NCBI RefSeq assembly: GCF_030811215.1
Contig: NZ_JAUSQM010000001.1
Span: 2,976,001 to 3,040,000 of the forward strand
From: Nocardioides massiliensis
Lineage (GTDB): Bacteria > Actinomycetota > Actinomycetes > Propionibacteriales > Nocardioidaceae
Direction: 5' to 3'
DNA: 64,000 bases
The notes under the pieces were generated by a model. It did no database searches. It was not told the DNA's origin and saw only the letters and a list, made by a program, of their open reading frames with translations. The stretch's first letter is position 1. Each line of letters opens with the position of its first letter. Positions 35,870 through 44,118 of the stretch are shown piece by piece. Both the position numbers and the translations under genes were made by a program.

Positions 35870-38437
35870 CTACTCCAGGTCGAAGACCTTCATGACCTCG
35901 TCGCCGTAGTCGTTGATCACCTTGACCGCGATCCGCCCACTCGCGGGGCGGGCGAACGGCCGGGAGGTCGTTCCATAGAGCGACGCCCACGCGTCAGGGT
36001 CGATGTCCGCCTTGAGCGCGGTCTTGAGGCGCTTGTAGGGGTCGCCTCCACCCGTGAAGTAGCAGTGCCGGACGAAGAAGCTGTCACCGTTGTAGTCGGT
36101 GTCGATCATCCACAGCGCGATCTGACCGGTGTCGTTGCTGCGCACCTCGCCGGTGGTGGGGTCGTAGACGTCCACACCGTTGAGCTCGACGACAAGGTCG
36201 TCGCCGTCCTCGCGCACGTCGATGTCCGGCTCCCCGAAGACGGTGAAGAGGTTCCCGGCTCCCGTCTTCTTGAGGTTCTCCCCCATCAGCAGGTCGACGT
36301 TCATCCGGACGAACAACAACTTGATGCGCCCGAACGAGCGCTCGCCGGCGACCTCGGCGAAGCCCTCGCTCGAGGTGTCGACGGTGACGCCGTCCGCCTC
36401 AGTAACGTCCGCTGTCTGGGCGTCGAAGGCGAAGCCGAGAAGGCACAGCAGGTCGATGTCGCCGGCCTTGATCGCTTCCCGTACGGCGTCCTTGGCGAAC
36501 TTCTGGCTCACGGTGCCGTACTGCGGCCCGATCGCGATGCCGACCCGGGTCTGCTCGCCGGTCGAGCCGCCACCGTTGGTCGAACCGCCACCGTTGGTCG
36601 AGCCTGTCGAGACCCCGACGGCCTGGATGTAGAGACCGGGGTAGGGATCGACGCTGTCGAACTCGATCCGCTCGGACTTCCGCCCGTTCTGCACCCCTGC
36701 GCGCTGCAGGTTCTCCAGGATTGACTGCTCGAAGTTCGGCGCGTCCGGCTGCTCGGCACCGTCCTTCTCCGTCTGCGACTCCTGGTCGTCCGGTCCGCCG
36801 GCGAAAGCCAGGCTCCGGTGCGGGCTCAGGCTCTCGACGGTGAACGGCCCGGTCACCCGCACGACGTTCATGTCCTCGTAGGGCTTGTCGTAGAGCAGCT
36901 CGAAGTCGGCGTGCCGCTTGATCGCCTCGTCGATCTCCTCCCTCGTCATTCCCTCACGGATGTCGGGGTTGTTGGCGATCGACTTCAGCGTGATGTGCTG
37001 GACGCGCTCGTAGACGAAGCCATGCCGGATGTCGTTGCCGACCGGCGCGGGTGGGAGCGGCTTGCCCGTGGCCTTCGCCTCCGCCGCGCGTCCGGCCTCG
37101 GAGTCGGCGAGGAGATACATCGGGTAGCGCGCGCCCATCAGCCGCTGGCGAGCCAGAGCCAGCGCCACACGCGAGGTGTCGATGGTGATCCACCGACGTC
37201 CCCACTGCTCGGCTACGTATGCGGTGGTGCCGCTGCCGCAGGTAGGGTCGAGCACGAGGTCGCCGGGGTCGGTAGCTAGCAGAACACAGCGCTCGATGAC
37301 TTTCGTGTTCGTTTGAACGACGTAGAACTTATCGTCGGTGAAGTTGCCAGTGCCTGTGTCCGGCCAGAAGTTCGTACGCGCCTGCCACGGGAAGTCGTCG
37401 GCATATCGCCGATATCGAATGCTCGTCTTTGCGACGTGGATCCGGTCGGCCCAAGCCAGTCTTTGCATTCCGGCAGGAAAACTCGCCTTCCAGTGCGAGT
37501 TCGCTCCCGGAACATAGGTACGTCCGCGGAAGTCGAACGGTTGCGGCTCGTCCGCCGCCCCCTGGGACTGCAGATCGCCGGGCGCATACAGCCGGCCACC
37601 GGCAGGGACCGTCCCCTGGTCAGCCTTGCGCAGTGAACGACTACTGCCATCTGGCAAGTGCACCCAGCGGTACGCCGATCGATCAACGGCCGGTGCCCAT
37701 AGCGGCCGTGACTTGAGTGCGTCCTTGTTTCGAGCGAACCACAGGATGTAATCACCGTTGCGTCCCAATGCCGTGGCCTGGGTGAATCCGCTCGTTGTCG
37801 CGAAGGAGATGAGACTGACGAAGTTCTCGCTCCCAAATACCTCGTCCATCAGGCTCCGCACGAGATGCACGTTCTCGTCGCCGATCTGCACGAAGCACGA
37901 GCCCGACTCGGTAAGCAACTCCCGCGCAACCAGCAACCGGTCGCGCAGGTAGCTGAGATACGAGTGGATGCCCAGCTCCCAGGTGTCGCGGAACGCCTTG
38001 ATCTGCTCGGCTTCGCGGGCGGCGTCCTCGACCTTGCCGTCCTTGACGTCGCGCTTGCGCACCGACGCCTGCCAGTTGGAGCCGAACTTGATGCCGTAGG
38101 GCGGGTCGATGTAGATCATCTGCACCTGACCGCGGAGCTCTTCGCGCTCGGCCAGCGACGACATCACCTGCAGGGAGTCCCCGAGGATCATCCGGTTCGA
38201 CCAGTTGGTGGAGTGTCGATAGAAGTCGACGAGGTCAAGCTCGTCGAGACCGTCGAAGGTGTCGAAGAGCGCGAGCTCGGGCTCCTCCTCCGGACGCGCT
38301 GCTGTGCGCCGGAGGTTCTCGACCAGCACCCGCGGATCGATCTTCTCCTGGATGTAGATCGGCGGGGCGTCGACCGCGAGTTTCGCCGCGTCGGCGACGG
38401 CGGTGGCGGACTCGTCACCGTACTTGCCCTTCCACAC
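35870..38437 (-). CDS. Type III-like DNA methyltransferase Mod, 5' end separated by an ISL3 insertion
   Basis: 855 aa from GTG 38437. DPPYG at about 111-115 comes before the SAM motif PTCGSGTTA at about 390, the beta-class order of type III Mod adenine methyltransferases. A long C-terminal region follows. The frame continues upstream of 38437 to the insertion at 38538, and the first 26 codons lie beyond the element at 40016-40094. The GTG at 38437 would skip the first 57 residues. A GGGSTNGGGST linker near residue 620 arises from a GTCTCGAC repeat. It follows res with a 14-base overlap in the uninterrupted form. Confidence 0.88.
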   Translation of the reverse strand: MWKGKYGDESATAVADAAKLAVDAPPIYIQEKIDPRVLVENLRRTAARPEEEPELALFDTFDGLDELDLVDFYRHSTNWSNRMILGDSLQVMSSLAEREELRGQVQMIYIDPPYGIKFGSNWQASVRKRDVKDGKVEDAAREAEQIKAFRDTWELGIHSYLSYLRDRLLVARELLTESGSCFVQIGDENVHLVRSLMDEVFGSENFVSLISFATTSGFTQATALGRNGDYILWFARNKDALKSRPLWAPAVDRSAYRWVHLPDGSSRSLRKADQGTVPAGGRLYAPGDLQSQGAADEPQPFDFRGRTYVPGANSHWKASFPAGMQRLAWADRIHVAKTSIRYRRYADDFPWQARTNFWPDTGTGNFTDDKFYVVQTNTKVIERCVLLATDPGDLVLDPTCGSGTTAYVAEQWGRRWITIDTSRVALALARQRLMGARYPMYLLADSEAGRAAEAKATGKPLPPAPVGNDIRHGFVYERVQHITLKSIANNPDIREGMTREEIDEAIKRHADFELLYDKPYEDMNVVRVTGPFTVESLSPHRSLAFAGGPDDQESQTEKDGAEQPDAPNFEQSILENLQRAGVQNGRKSERIEFDSVDPYPGLYIQAVGVSTGSTNGGGSTNGGGSTGEQTRVGIAIGPQYGTVSQKFAKDAVREAIKAGDIDLLCLLGFAFDAQTADVTEADGVTVDTSSEGFAEVAGERSFGRIKLLFVRMNVDLLMGENLKKTGAGNLFTVFGEPDIDVREDGDDLVVELNGVDVYDPTTGEVRSNDTGQIALWMIDTDYNGDSFFVRHCYFTGGGDPYKRLKTALKADIDPDAWASLYGTTSRPFARPASGRIAVKVINDYGDEVMKVFDLE
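36589..36618 (-). repeat. GTCTCGAC-type repeat inside mod
   Basis: On the minus strand it reads GGGTCTCGACAGGCTCGACC and runs on into two further GGTGGCGG-TCGACC units, all in frame, giving a Gly/Ser/Thr-rich linker. Same repeat family as in hsaD. Confidence 0.6.
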
Positions 38438-38537
38438 CAGTTGTGGGTCGAGCGCGATGTCTCGCTCGAGGAGCAGCTGCCGCCGCTCCTCGACCTCGGG
38501 CGTGACGAAGTCCTGGGCGTCGGCCGTCGGGATATTC

Positions 38538-40015
38538 GGCTCTTCTTACTTGAGGTGGGGGCTGGTGAGTCCGCCGCCGATGAGCAGCATGCGTAGTCGG
38601 TAGTTGTCGCGGTTGCGGAACCCGCGGGCGACGCGGCGGTGCAGCTCGATCAGTCCGTTGACCGCTTCGGTGCCGCCGTTGTTCGAGCGGCCAGTGTCGA
38701 AGTAGGCCAGGAACGCGGTGCGCCAGCGCTTCAGGGTGCGGCCCAGCCGGGCGATCTCCGGGACGGGGCAGGTCGGGAACGTCTCGATGATCTTGGTGGC
38801 GATCTTCTTGCCCTCGGCGGTGTCGCGGTGGCGGTAGGCCGAGCGCAACTGTTGGGCGCAGGACCAGGCGAGGTAGACCTGCAGGTGGGCCTCGTTGGCG
38901 GCGATCGCGTTCTCGAAGCGGGTCCACTGCTTGTCGGTGAGCTTCTCGGCCCCGGCGCGAAGAAGCTTCGAGATGCCGTAGAGCGGGTCGCCCTTGCGAC
39001 CACGGTGGCCCAGGGTCTCTTGCTGGACCCGGCGCCGGCACTCATCGACCGCGTTGGTGCCGAGCTTGACGATGTGGAAGGCGTCGAGGACCGCGACGGC
39101 GTCTTGGAGCTTGTCGTCGATCGCCGTCTTGTAGCCCTGGAACGGGTCCAAGGCGGCGACCTTCACGCCCGCCCGGAAGCCCTCGCCACGTTCGTCGAGC
39201 CAGTCGGCGTAGGCCTTCCCCGACCGGCCCGGGACCAGGTCCAGCAGCCTGGCGCGGACGCGTCCTTGCTGGTCACGGGTCAGATCGACCATCCCGGTCA
39301 GCTCTTTCGGTCCCCGGCCGCCGTCGGTGATGGGCTTGGTGGAGACGTGGTGCCAGATGTGCTCATCGACCCCGAGGGTGGCGACGTCGGCGAAGCGATC
39401 CTCATCGGCGGCCATCTGTTCGAGCAGCGGCTTGATCGAGCGCCACACGGTGCGCCACGTCGTGCCGAGCTGGCGAGCCAGACCGGCCACGGACGCGTGC
39501 TCACGACGCAGCTGGGCGATGGCCCACCAACACGCCCGCGTGGTCAGCAGCGCACGCGGAGCGGCGAGCTGTGCGTGCTGCTCGGTGAACCCCCCGACCT
39601 CGCAGGTGGGCTCGGCGCAGCGCCAGGTGCGCTTGCGCCAGATCAGCTGGACCGGGCGGCCGAAGCAGGGCACGTCGACCAGGACCACGTCGCGGCGACC
39701 GCGGCTGTGGGTGATGACTCCGCAGACCCGGCAGCCCATCGGCGAGGGTGCGGACTCCACCACGACACGCAGCCGCTCACCGCGCTCGGCGACCTCGAGG
39801 ACGTGGAAGCCCTCGAGCCCGACGAGCAGATCACAGCGCTGGCAGTAGGAGGGATCAGGACATGAACGCGCGCGGGAACACGCCGTAGGCTCGGACACCG
39901 TCGAGGCCTTCCGGTTGGGCAGCTTGGTCGCTCCCGATCTTGGAAGGCCTCGACCCCTTCTCGCCCTCAGCTCACCGCCGCGAGTCGCTCACACCCACCG
40001 CAGGTACGAAGAGCC
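38538..40015 (-). mobile_element. ISL3-family insertion sequence in mod, with 8-bp target duplication
   Basis: 1478 bp. Both ends start GGCTCTTC and match at 20 of the first 24 positions. The flanks carry a perfect 8-bp direct repeat GGATATTC (38530-38537 and 40016-40023), the size expected for ISL3. Removing the element and one copy of the repeat restores one 912-codon mod frame. The transposase frame is intact. Confidence 0.95.
38546..39898 (-). CDS. ISL3-family transposase
   Basis: 450 aa. N-terminal zinc-binding region (CQRCDLLVGL, GCRVCGV, WRCAEPTC), helix-turn-helix near 130-160, and the DDE domain with TLGVDEHIWHH, VAALDPFQGYK and LDAFHIVKL; the C-terminal part has SNNGGTEAVNG (Glu). 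Its stop lies inside the left terminal repeat. No frame damage, so it may still move. Confidence 0.95.
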   Translation of the reverse strand: MSEPTACSRARSCPDPSYCQRCDLLVGLEGFHVLEVAERGERLRVVVESAPSPMGCRVCGVITHSRGRRDVVLVDVPCFGRPVQLIWRKRTWRCAEPTCEVGGFTEQHAQLAAPRALLTTRACWWAIAQLRREHASVAGLARQLGTTWRTVWRSIKPLLEQMAADEDRFADVATLGVDEHIWHHVSTKPITDGGRGPKELTGMVDLTRDQQGRVRARLLDLVPGRSGKAYADWLDERGEGFRAGVKVAALDPFQGYKTAIDDKLQDAVAVLDAFHIVKLGTNAVDECRRRVQQETLGHRGRKGDPLYGISKLLRAGAEKLTDKQWTRFENAIAANEAHLQVYLAWSCAQQLRSAYRHRDTAEGKKIATKIIETFPTCPVPEIARLGRTLKRWRTAFLAYFDTGRSNNGGTEAVNGLIELHRRVARGFRNRDNYRLRMLLIGGGLTSPHLK

Positions 40016-40094
40016 GGATATTCGTGCGCTTGTGCCCGTGGGTGATCGACTCGACCGGCGTCGGGCTGCCGGACGTGCGCTTACGAGGCGGCAT
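40016..40094 (-). pseudogene. N-terminal fragment of mod, cut off by the ISL3 element
   Basis: ATG 40094 begins MPPRKRTSGSPTPVESITHG and continues HKRTN to the target duplication, where the insertion interrupts it. It joins in frame to IPTADAQDFVTP on the other side of the element. The ATG overlaps the end of res by 14 bases. Confidence 0.88.
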
Positions 40095-43000
40095 TCTGTC
40101 CTCTCCTGCTCGCTGCGTGCCGATCGAAGTCGGCGCGGTCCGGGTCGCCGACCACGGCGCCGTCGTCGTCGTACAGTCGTTGGATCGCGTCGTTCAGCCG
40201 GTCCTTCGCGGTCACTGGGTCGGTGACCTCGAGATATCCCCAGCGGCCGAACCCGCCGTGGTTGTTGACGGCCACGCACCAGGTGTCACGTGCGGCGACG
40301 ACCTTGCGATCGATCTGACCCGGCGTGGCGATGCGCTTCTGCCCGCCCGAGACCTCGACCACGAGGTTGCGCGCGACGTCGCCCTCCCGCTGCTTGAGCC
40401 GAAGCAGGAAGTCCGGCACGTAGTCGTGGCGCTTGCCCTCGTGGACGTAGGGGATCTCGAACCCGAGGTGATCGTTCTTGACGTAGGCAGCGACGTCAGG
40501 ATGCTGCTCGGCGTACGTCGCCAACAGCTGTTCCCAGGTGTTGCCGTCCGGTCCGTCGAGCACCACGTGGCTCACCTCGCACCGATCCGGTTCGGTCACG
40601 ACGCACGGTTTGCGCGTGTGGAAGCTGACGCGGGCCGTAGACCCTTCCGGCTCGAAGGCGTGCAGGATCGGTCGCAGCCGTGGGCGGACGGCCGCGTGGC
40701 GCACCAGCGCGCCGTCGATCGCATCCGCGGCTTTCGCCTGCCACTGGACGAACTCCGTGAGATGGGCGAGTGCGTAGCCCTCCTCGACGACCACCGCGCG
40801 GTCGATCCACTCCCGGCACAGCCGGACGAGCTCAGGGAAGAGCCACGGGCGTACGTCACCCTCCCCGCGCTCGGTGCGGAAGTGGGTCGTCAGCAGCCGC
40901 TTCGCGAGGTGGAAGGCGACCGTCTGCGGTCGGGCGGCAGCGGGCGCGTCCTCGATGCGCTCAGCTGACCCCACGACGCCGGAGATCTCGGTCCAGCTGG
41001 GGATCGTCTCCGGCCCGATGACGAACGGTTCGACATCGTCGGGCAGGTAGAGCTGCCCCTGCTCCGGCAGCTCGAGCCGGTAGCCGACCACACGCGGGAA
41101 GGTGATGCGGCTGCGCTCGCGCCCTGGGACGGTGTGCACCAGCGTGCTGGGCTTCGGTGGCCGCTCCGGCCCGACCGGCTTGTCCGTGGGGATGAACGCG
41201 AACGGCACGCCGTAGACGTTGGCGTACTCGGGCTCGAAGAACCCATCCTCGTTGACGTCGTAGGACCGCCGCCGCAGTCCCCGCCCGACGACCTGCTCGC
41301 ACAACAGTTGGCTGCGGAACGCGCGGATGCCCAGGATGTGGCTGACTGTGTTGGCGTCCCATCCCTCGGTGAGCATGGCAACCGACACCACGCACCGGAC
41401 CTGCTCGCCCAGGCGGTCCTTCTTCCCGACGGTGTTCATCACCTCGCGCAGGAGGTCCTCGTCGGTGATGTCGTCGGTGTTCGCACCGGGGTTGCGCACG
41501 CGCAACTCGGCCTTGAAGGCCTCGATCTCCGCCGCGGCCGCGTCCTTGAAGTCCTTCTTCATCGCCTCGCCGGACTCGAGTTGGGCGCTGTCGACGAGGA
41601 TGGTGCGGGGGCGTGCGAGCGGACTGCCGTCCTCGACATTGCTGAACAACGGCAGCTGACCGGACCGCCAGGTCCGGTGGCCCTCCTCCCCGACCTCGTG
41701 ACCGGCGATCCAGTCGTAGACCAGCTTCGAGACCGCGGTGTTGGGACACACCACGATGAACACCGGCGGGGTGTGCCCGAGGGGTTCGAGCGACTCCTGC
41801 CAGTGGCGGAACGACTGCTCGTAGGAGCGGTACAGGCTGCGCAGGGCGCCGACGAGCTCGTCGGGGTAGGTCCAGTTGCTCGCATCGATGTCTTTGCGGT
41901 TGCGCCGCGGCAGCGACTTGCCGATCCGCTCCCAGAGATCGAGATAGGTCACGACGTCATGCGCTGCGTTGTCGTCGACCGGCGTGCGCGGCACCTTGAC
42001 GATGCCGGCCTCGATCGCATCCATCAGCGAGAAGTCACTGACGACCCAAGGGAAGATGAAGCCTTCCTTGTGGCCGGACCCCTTGAGGTAGAACGGCGTG
42101 GCACTGAGGTCGTAGACCGTCTTCACGCCGACCTTGCGTGCGATCGCCTGGATGCCTTTGAACCACACGCGCGCGTCGGCGTTGCGGTCGCGGTCCTCGG
42201 CATCGGGATCCTCGCCCTCGATGGTGATGGGCTTGTCCTGATAGCAGTGATGCGCTTCGTCGCTGATCACCACGATGTCGCTCTGCTGACGTCCGCTGCC
42301 GACGCCCCACCCGCGCAGCACCCGCGACACCATGGCGTCCTCGGTCTCCCGGAACGGATCAGGCTTGCCCGCGGTGAGGATCCTCCGCGTTGTGGAGGAG
42401 ACCCCCTTGATCTCCTTCGCGTCCCGCAGCAGGAACTGGTGATAGTTCACGACCAGCACCTGCGCCTTGCCGAGCAACGGCCGCAGGTCGGGTGGAATCA
42501 GGTCTCGGGCGTCGTAGTAGTTGTCGGGATCGTTCGGTTGCAGGACGCGCAGCCGGTCGCGGATCGTGATGCCAGGGGCGATCACCAGGAACCGGCGAAC
42601 GAACCGCGCGTCCCGCGGATGCACCACCTTGTTGAGGGTGTGCCAGGCGATCAGCATCGCCATCACCACCGTCTTGCCGGACCCGGTGGCCATCTTGAGG
42701 GCGACCCGCGGCAGGCCCGCGTTGTGCTCGGTGTTGATCTCGGCCAACTGTCCACGCCAGTCGCGGTAGCCGTGTCTGCGTCCACTCACCTCGGCGAGGA
42801 AGATCGCCGTCTCGGCCGCCTCACGCTGCGCGAAGAGGACGCGGTTGTCCCGGTGCTCGTCGGCCCAATGGAGCAACAACTTCCGGCTCGTTGCGGTGAC
42901 GCCGTCGTAGCCGCGGGCTCGCCAGAGTGCGATTTCTTGCCGCAGCTCGTTGATCAGGCTGTTTCGTTCGACCTGCTCATGTGTGAGCGCGAGCGCCTCC

Positions 43001-43212
43001 TGCACCGAGGAGTCACGCCCCCGCCCGCCCTTGCGGACCGGAGCGACCGGGATGAACGACTCACTGGGTCGCCTGCCCTCGAGCGCTTTCCCCGTCGGAC
43101 CGTGGAGTCCGATCTCGAAGTACCGAGACGGCACGTCGTACGGCCCGTTCAGGATCGGGTTCGCCAGCGTTGCCGGATCCCCGACAGCCTCCGTCCTGCT
43201 CCCGTCACTCAT
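40081..43212 (-). CDS. Type III-like restriction endonuclease Res (DEAD/DEAH helicase)
   Basis: 1043 aa. Helicase motif I GSGKT at 177-181, motif II SDEAHH near 320, and QVVGRGLRR (motif VI) near 640; the C-terminal 150 residues (DYVPDFLLRLKQREGD, NLVVEVSGGQK) carry the D...ExK-type nuclease pattern. It would translocate on DNA and cut with Mod. The frame is intact although its partner mod is interrupted. Order res then mod is the reverse of the classical type III operon. A perfect 16-bp palindrome lies just upstream. Confidence 0.9.
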   Translation of the reverse strand: MSDGSRTEAVGDPATLANPILNGPYDVPSRYFEIGLHGPTGKALEGRRPSESFIPVAPVRKGGRGRDSSVQEALALTHEQVERNSLINELRQEIALWRARGYDGVTATSRKLLLHWADEHRDNRVLFAQREAAETAIFLAEVSGRRHGYRDWRGQLAEINTEHNAGLPRVALKMATGSGKTVVMAMLIAWHTLNKVVHPRDARFVRRFLVIAPGITIRDRLRVLQPNDPDNYYDARDLIPPDLRPLLGKAQVLVVNYHQFLLRDAKEIKGVSSTTRRILTAGKPDPFRETEDAMVSRVLRGWGVGSGRQQSDIVVISDEAHHCYQDKPITIEGEDPDAEDRDRNADARVWFKGIQAIARKVGVKTVYDLSATPFYLKGSGHKEGFIFPWVVSDFSLMDAIEAGIVKVPRTPVDDNAAHDVVTYLDLWERIGKSLPRRNRKDIDASNWTYPDELVGALRSLYRSYEQSFRHWQESLEPLGHTPPVFIVVCPNTAVSKLVYDWIAGHEVGEEGHRTWRSGQLPLFSNVEDGSPLARPRTILVDSAQLESGEAMKKDFKDAAAAEIEAFKAELRVRNPGANTDDITDEDLLREVMNTVGKKDRLGEQVRCVVSVAMLTEGWDANTVSHILGIRAFRSQLLCEQVVGRGLRRRSYDVNEDGFFEPEYANVYGVPFAFIPTDKPVGPERPPKPSTLVHTVPGRERSRITFPRVVGYRLELPEQGQLYLPDDVEPFVIGPETIPSWTEISGVVGSAERIEDAPAAARPQTVAFHLAKRLLTTHFRTERGEGDVRPWLFPELVRLCREWIDRAVVVEEGYALAHLTEFVQWQAKAADAIDGALVRHAAVRPRLRPILHAFEPEGSTARVSFHTRKPCVVTEPDRCEVSHVVLDGPDGNTWEQLLATYAEQHPDVAAYVKNDHLGFEIPYVHEGKRHDYVPDFLLRLKQREGDVARNLVVEVSGGQKRIATPGQIDRKVVAARDTWCVAVNNHGGFGRWGYLEVTDPVTAKDRLNDAIQRLYDDDGAVVGDPDRADFDRHAASRRGQNAAS

Positions 43213-43226
43213 ATGTCACACACGAT

Positions 43227-43242
43227 ACGCAATGCATTGCGT
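43227..43242. promoter_or_regulatory. Perfect 16-bp palindrome between res and xre
   Basis: ACGCAATGCATTGCGT lies in the 65-bp gap between the divergent res and XRE genes, 15 bases upstream of res. It is a likely operator for the XRE protein. Confidence 0.6.
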
Positions 43243-43277
43243 CGCGGTGCGGAGTTGAGACGACTGAGGTGTCAGGC

Positions 43278-43580
43278 GTGCCTTCTCGCCCGCGATCCGA
43301 CGACTTCGCGACCTACGTGGCGTCGCTGTCGGAGAAGGTGCGAGCAGCGCGCCATGAGAGGGGATGGAGCCAGCTCACACTCGCGCAGGAATCCGGCGTG
43401 AGCTTCAGGCAGATTCAACTCATCGAGAGCAACGCCAACAACCTGAGAGACGCACCGGGCCGGCCGCAACCTGCCAATCCCAAGCTCGACACGATCTACC
43501 TCTTAGCGATCGCACTCGAGGTCGACATGGGGTACCTCGTCGACCCAGACCGACCGGTGGTCACGCAGCGGCGGGATTGA
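43278..43580 (+). CDS. XRE-family helix-turn-helix regulator (R-M controller type)
   Basis: 100 aa. The helix-turn-helix covers about residues 15-70: VRAARHERGWSQLTLAQES, then GVSFRQIQLIE and LDTIYLLAIALEV. Size and position next to res suggest a controller (C) protein that times restriction and modification. Start is GTG 43278; longer starts upstream would run over the palindrome and the res promoter. Confidence 0.82.
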   Translation: MPSRPRSDDFATYVASLSEKVRAARHERGWSQLTLAQESGVSFRQIQLIESNANNLRDAPGRPQPANPKLDTIYLLAIALEVDMGYLVDPDRPVVTQRRD

Positions 43581-43602
43581 GCGCCGCTTGGGCCACCCCG
43601 AA

Positions 43603-43620
43603 CAGTCGGTCGGACGACTG
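43603..43620. terminator. Small hairpin between convergent xre and GNAT genes
   Basis: CAGTCG and CGACTG arms around a six-base loop in the 58-bp gap. Short and without a T-run, so only a weak candidate. Confidence 0.3.
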
Positions 43621-43638
43621 ACGGCGCGCCGTGCCGGC

Positions 43639-44109
43639 TCAGAGCACTTTCCGCAGGAACCCCCGCCCCTGCACGGCCTCCACCTCGACATACCCCAGCA
43701 ACTCGTACATCCCCCGCGCCGCGACGTTCGCATCGGTCACGGTGAGCCCAACCGACCGGTGCCCCCGTTCGCGGGCCATTTCCTCTACCGTCTCCATCAC
43801 CGCACGCCCGACGCCCCGCCCCCGCGCATGCTCGTCGACCGCGACGTCGTACACATAGAAGTCGTCGCCCCACAGGGACGGTCCGACCCAGAGGTAGCCG
43901 CAGACCTCATCGTCGACGAGCACGTCGAACACCTCGTGGCCCGCCCTCAAGCGGCCATTCGGAAACAACAACTGGGCGCTGTCGACAACGTGCTGCCCGA
44001 TCTCCCCCGCACCCAGTCCGCTCGACCGGAGCCCATCGGCGTACGCAGCAAGACTGCGCCGCTGCCAGTCCCCCAGGCGCTCAGCCGGGATGGGCCGCAG
44101 GGCGATCAT
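43639..44109 (-). CDS. GNAT N-acetyltransferase
   Basis: 156-aa single GNAT domain. Acetyl-CoA loop DEHARGRGVGRAVMETVEEMA and the C-terminal NVAARGMYELLGYVE are clear, of the RimI/small-molecule type. Nine bases from the fadE34 stop and upstream of no other gene. Substrate not predictable. Confidence 0.85.
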   Translation of the reverse strand: MIALRPIPAERLGDWQRRSLAAYADGLRSSGLGAGEIGQHVVDSAQLLFPNGRLRAGHEVFDVLVDDEVCGYLWVGPSLWGDDFYVYDVAVDEHARGRGVGRAVMETVEEMARERGHRSVGLTVTDANVAARGMYELLGYVEVEAVQGRGFLRKVL

Positions 44110-44118
44110 TCCTCGACG

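Noticed and set aside
36535-36618. CRISPR-like spacing of GGTGGCGG-TCGACC units
   Set aside because: Units are short, adjacent and in frame inside mod; no spacers or cas genes.
41134-43401. 755-codon plus-strand frame opposite res
   Set aside because: No domain, biased residues, and it runs across the res promoter; the minus strand has clear helicase motifs.
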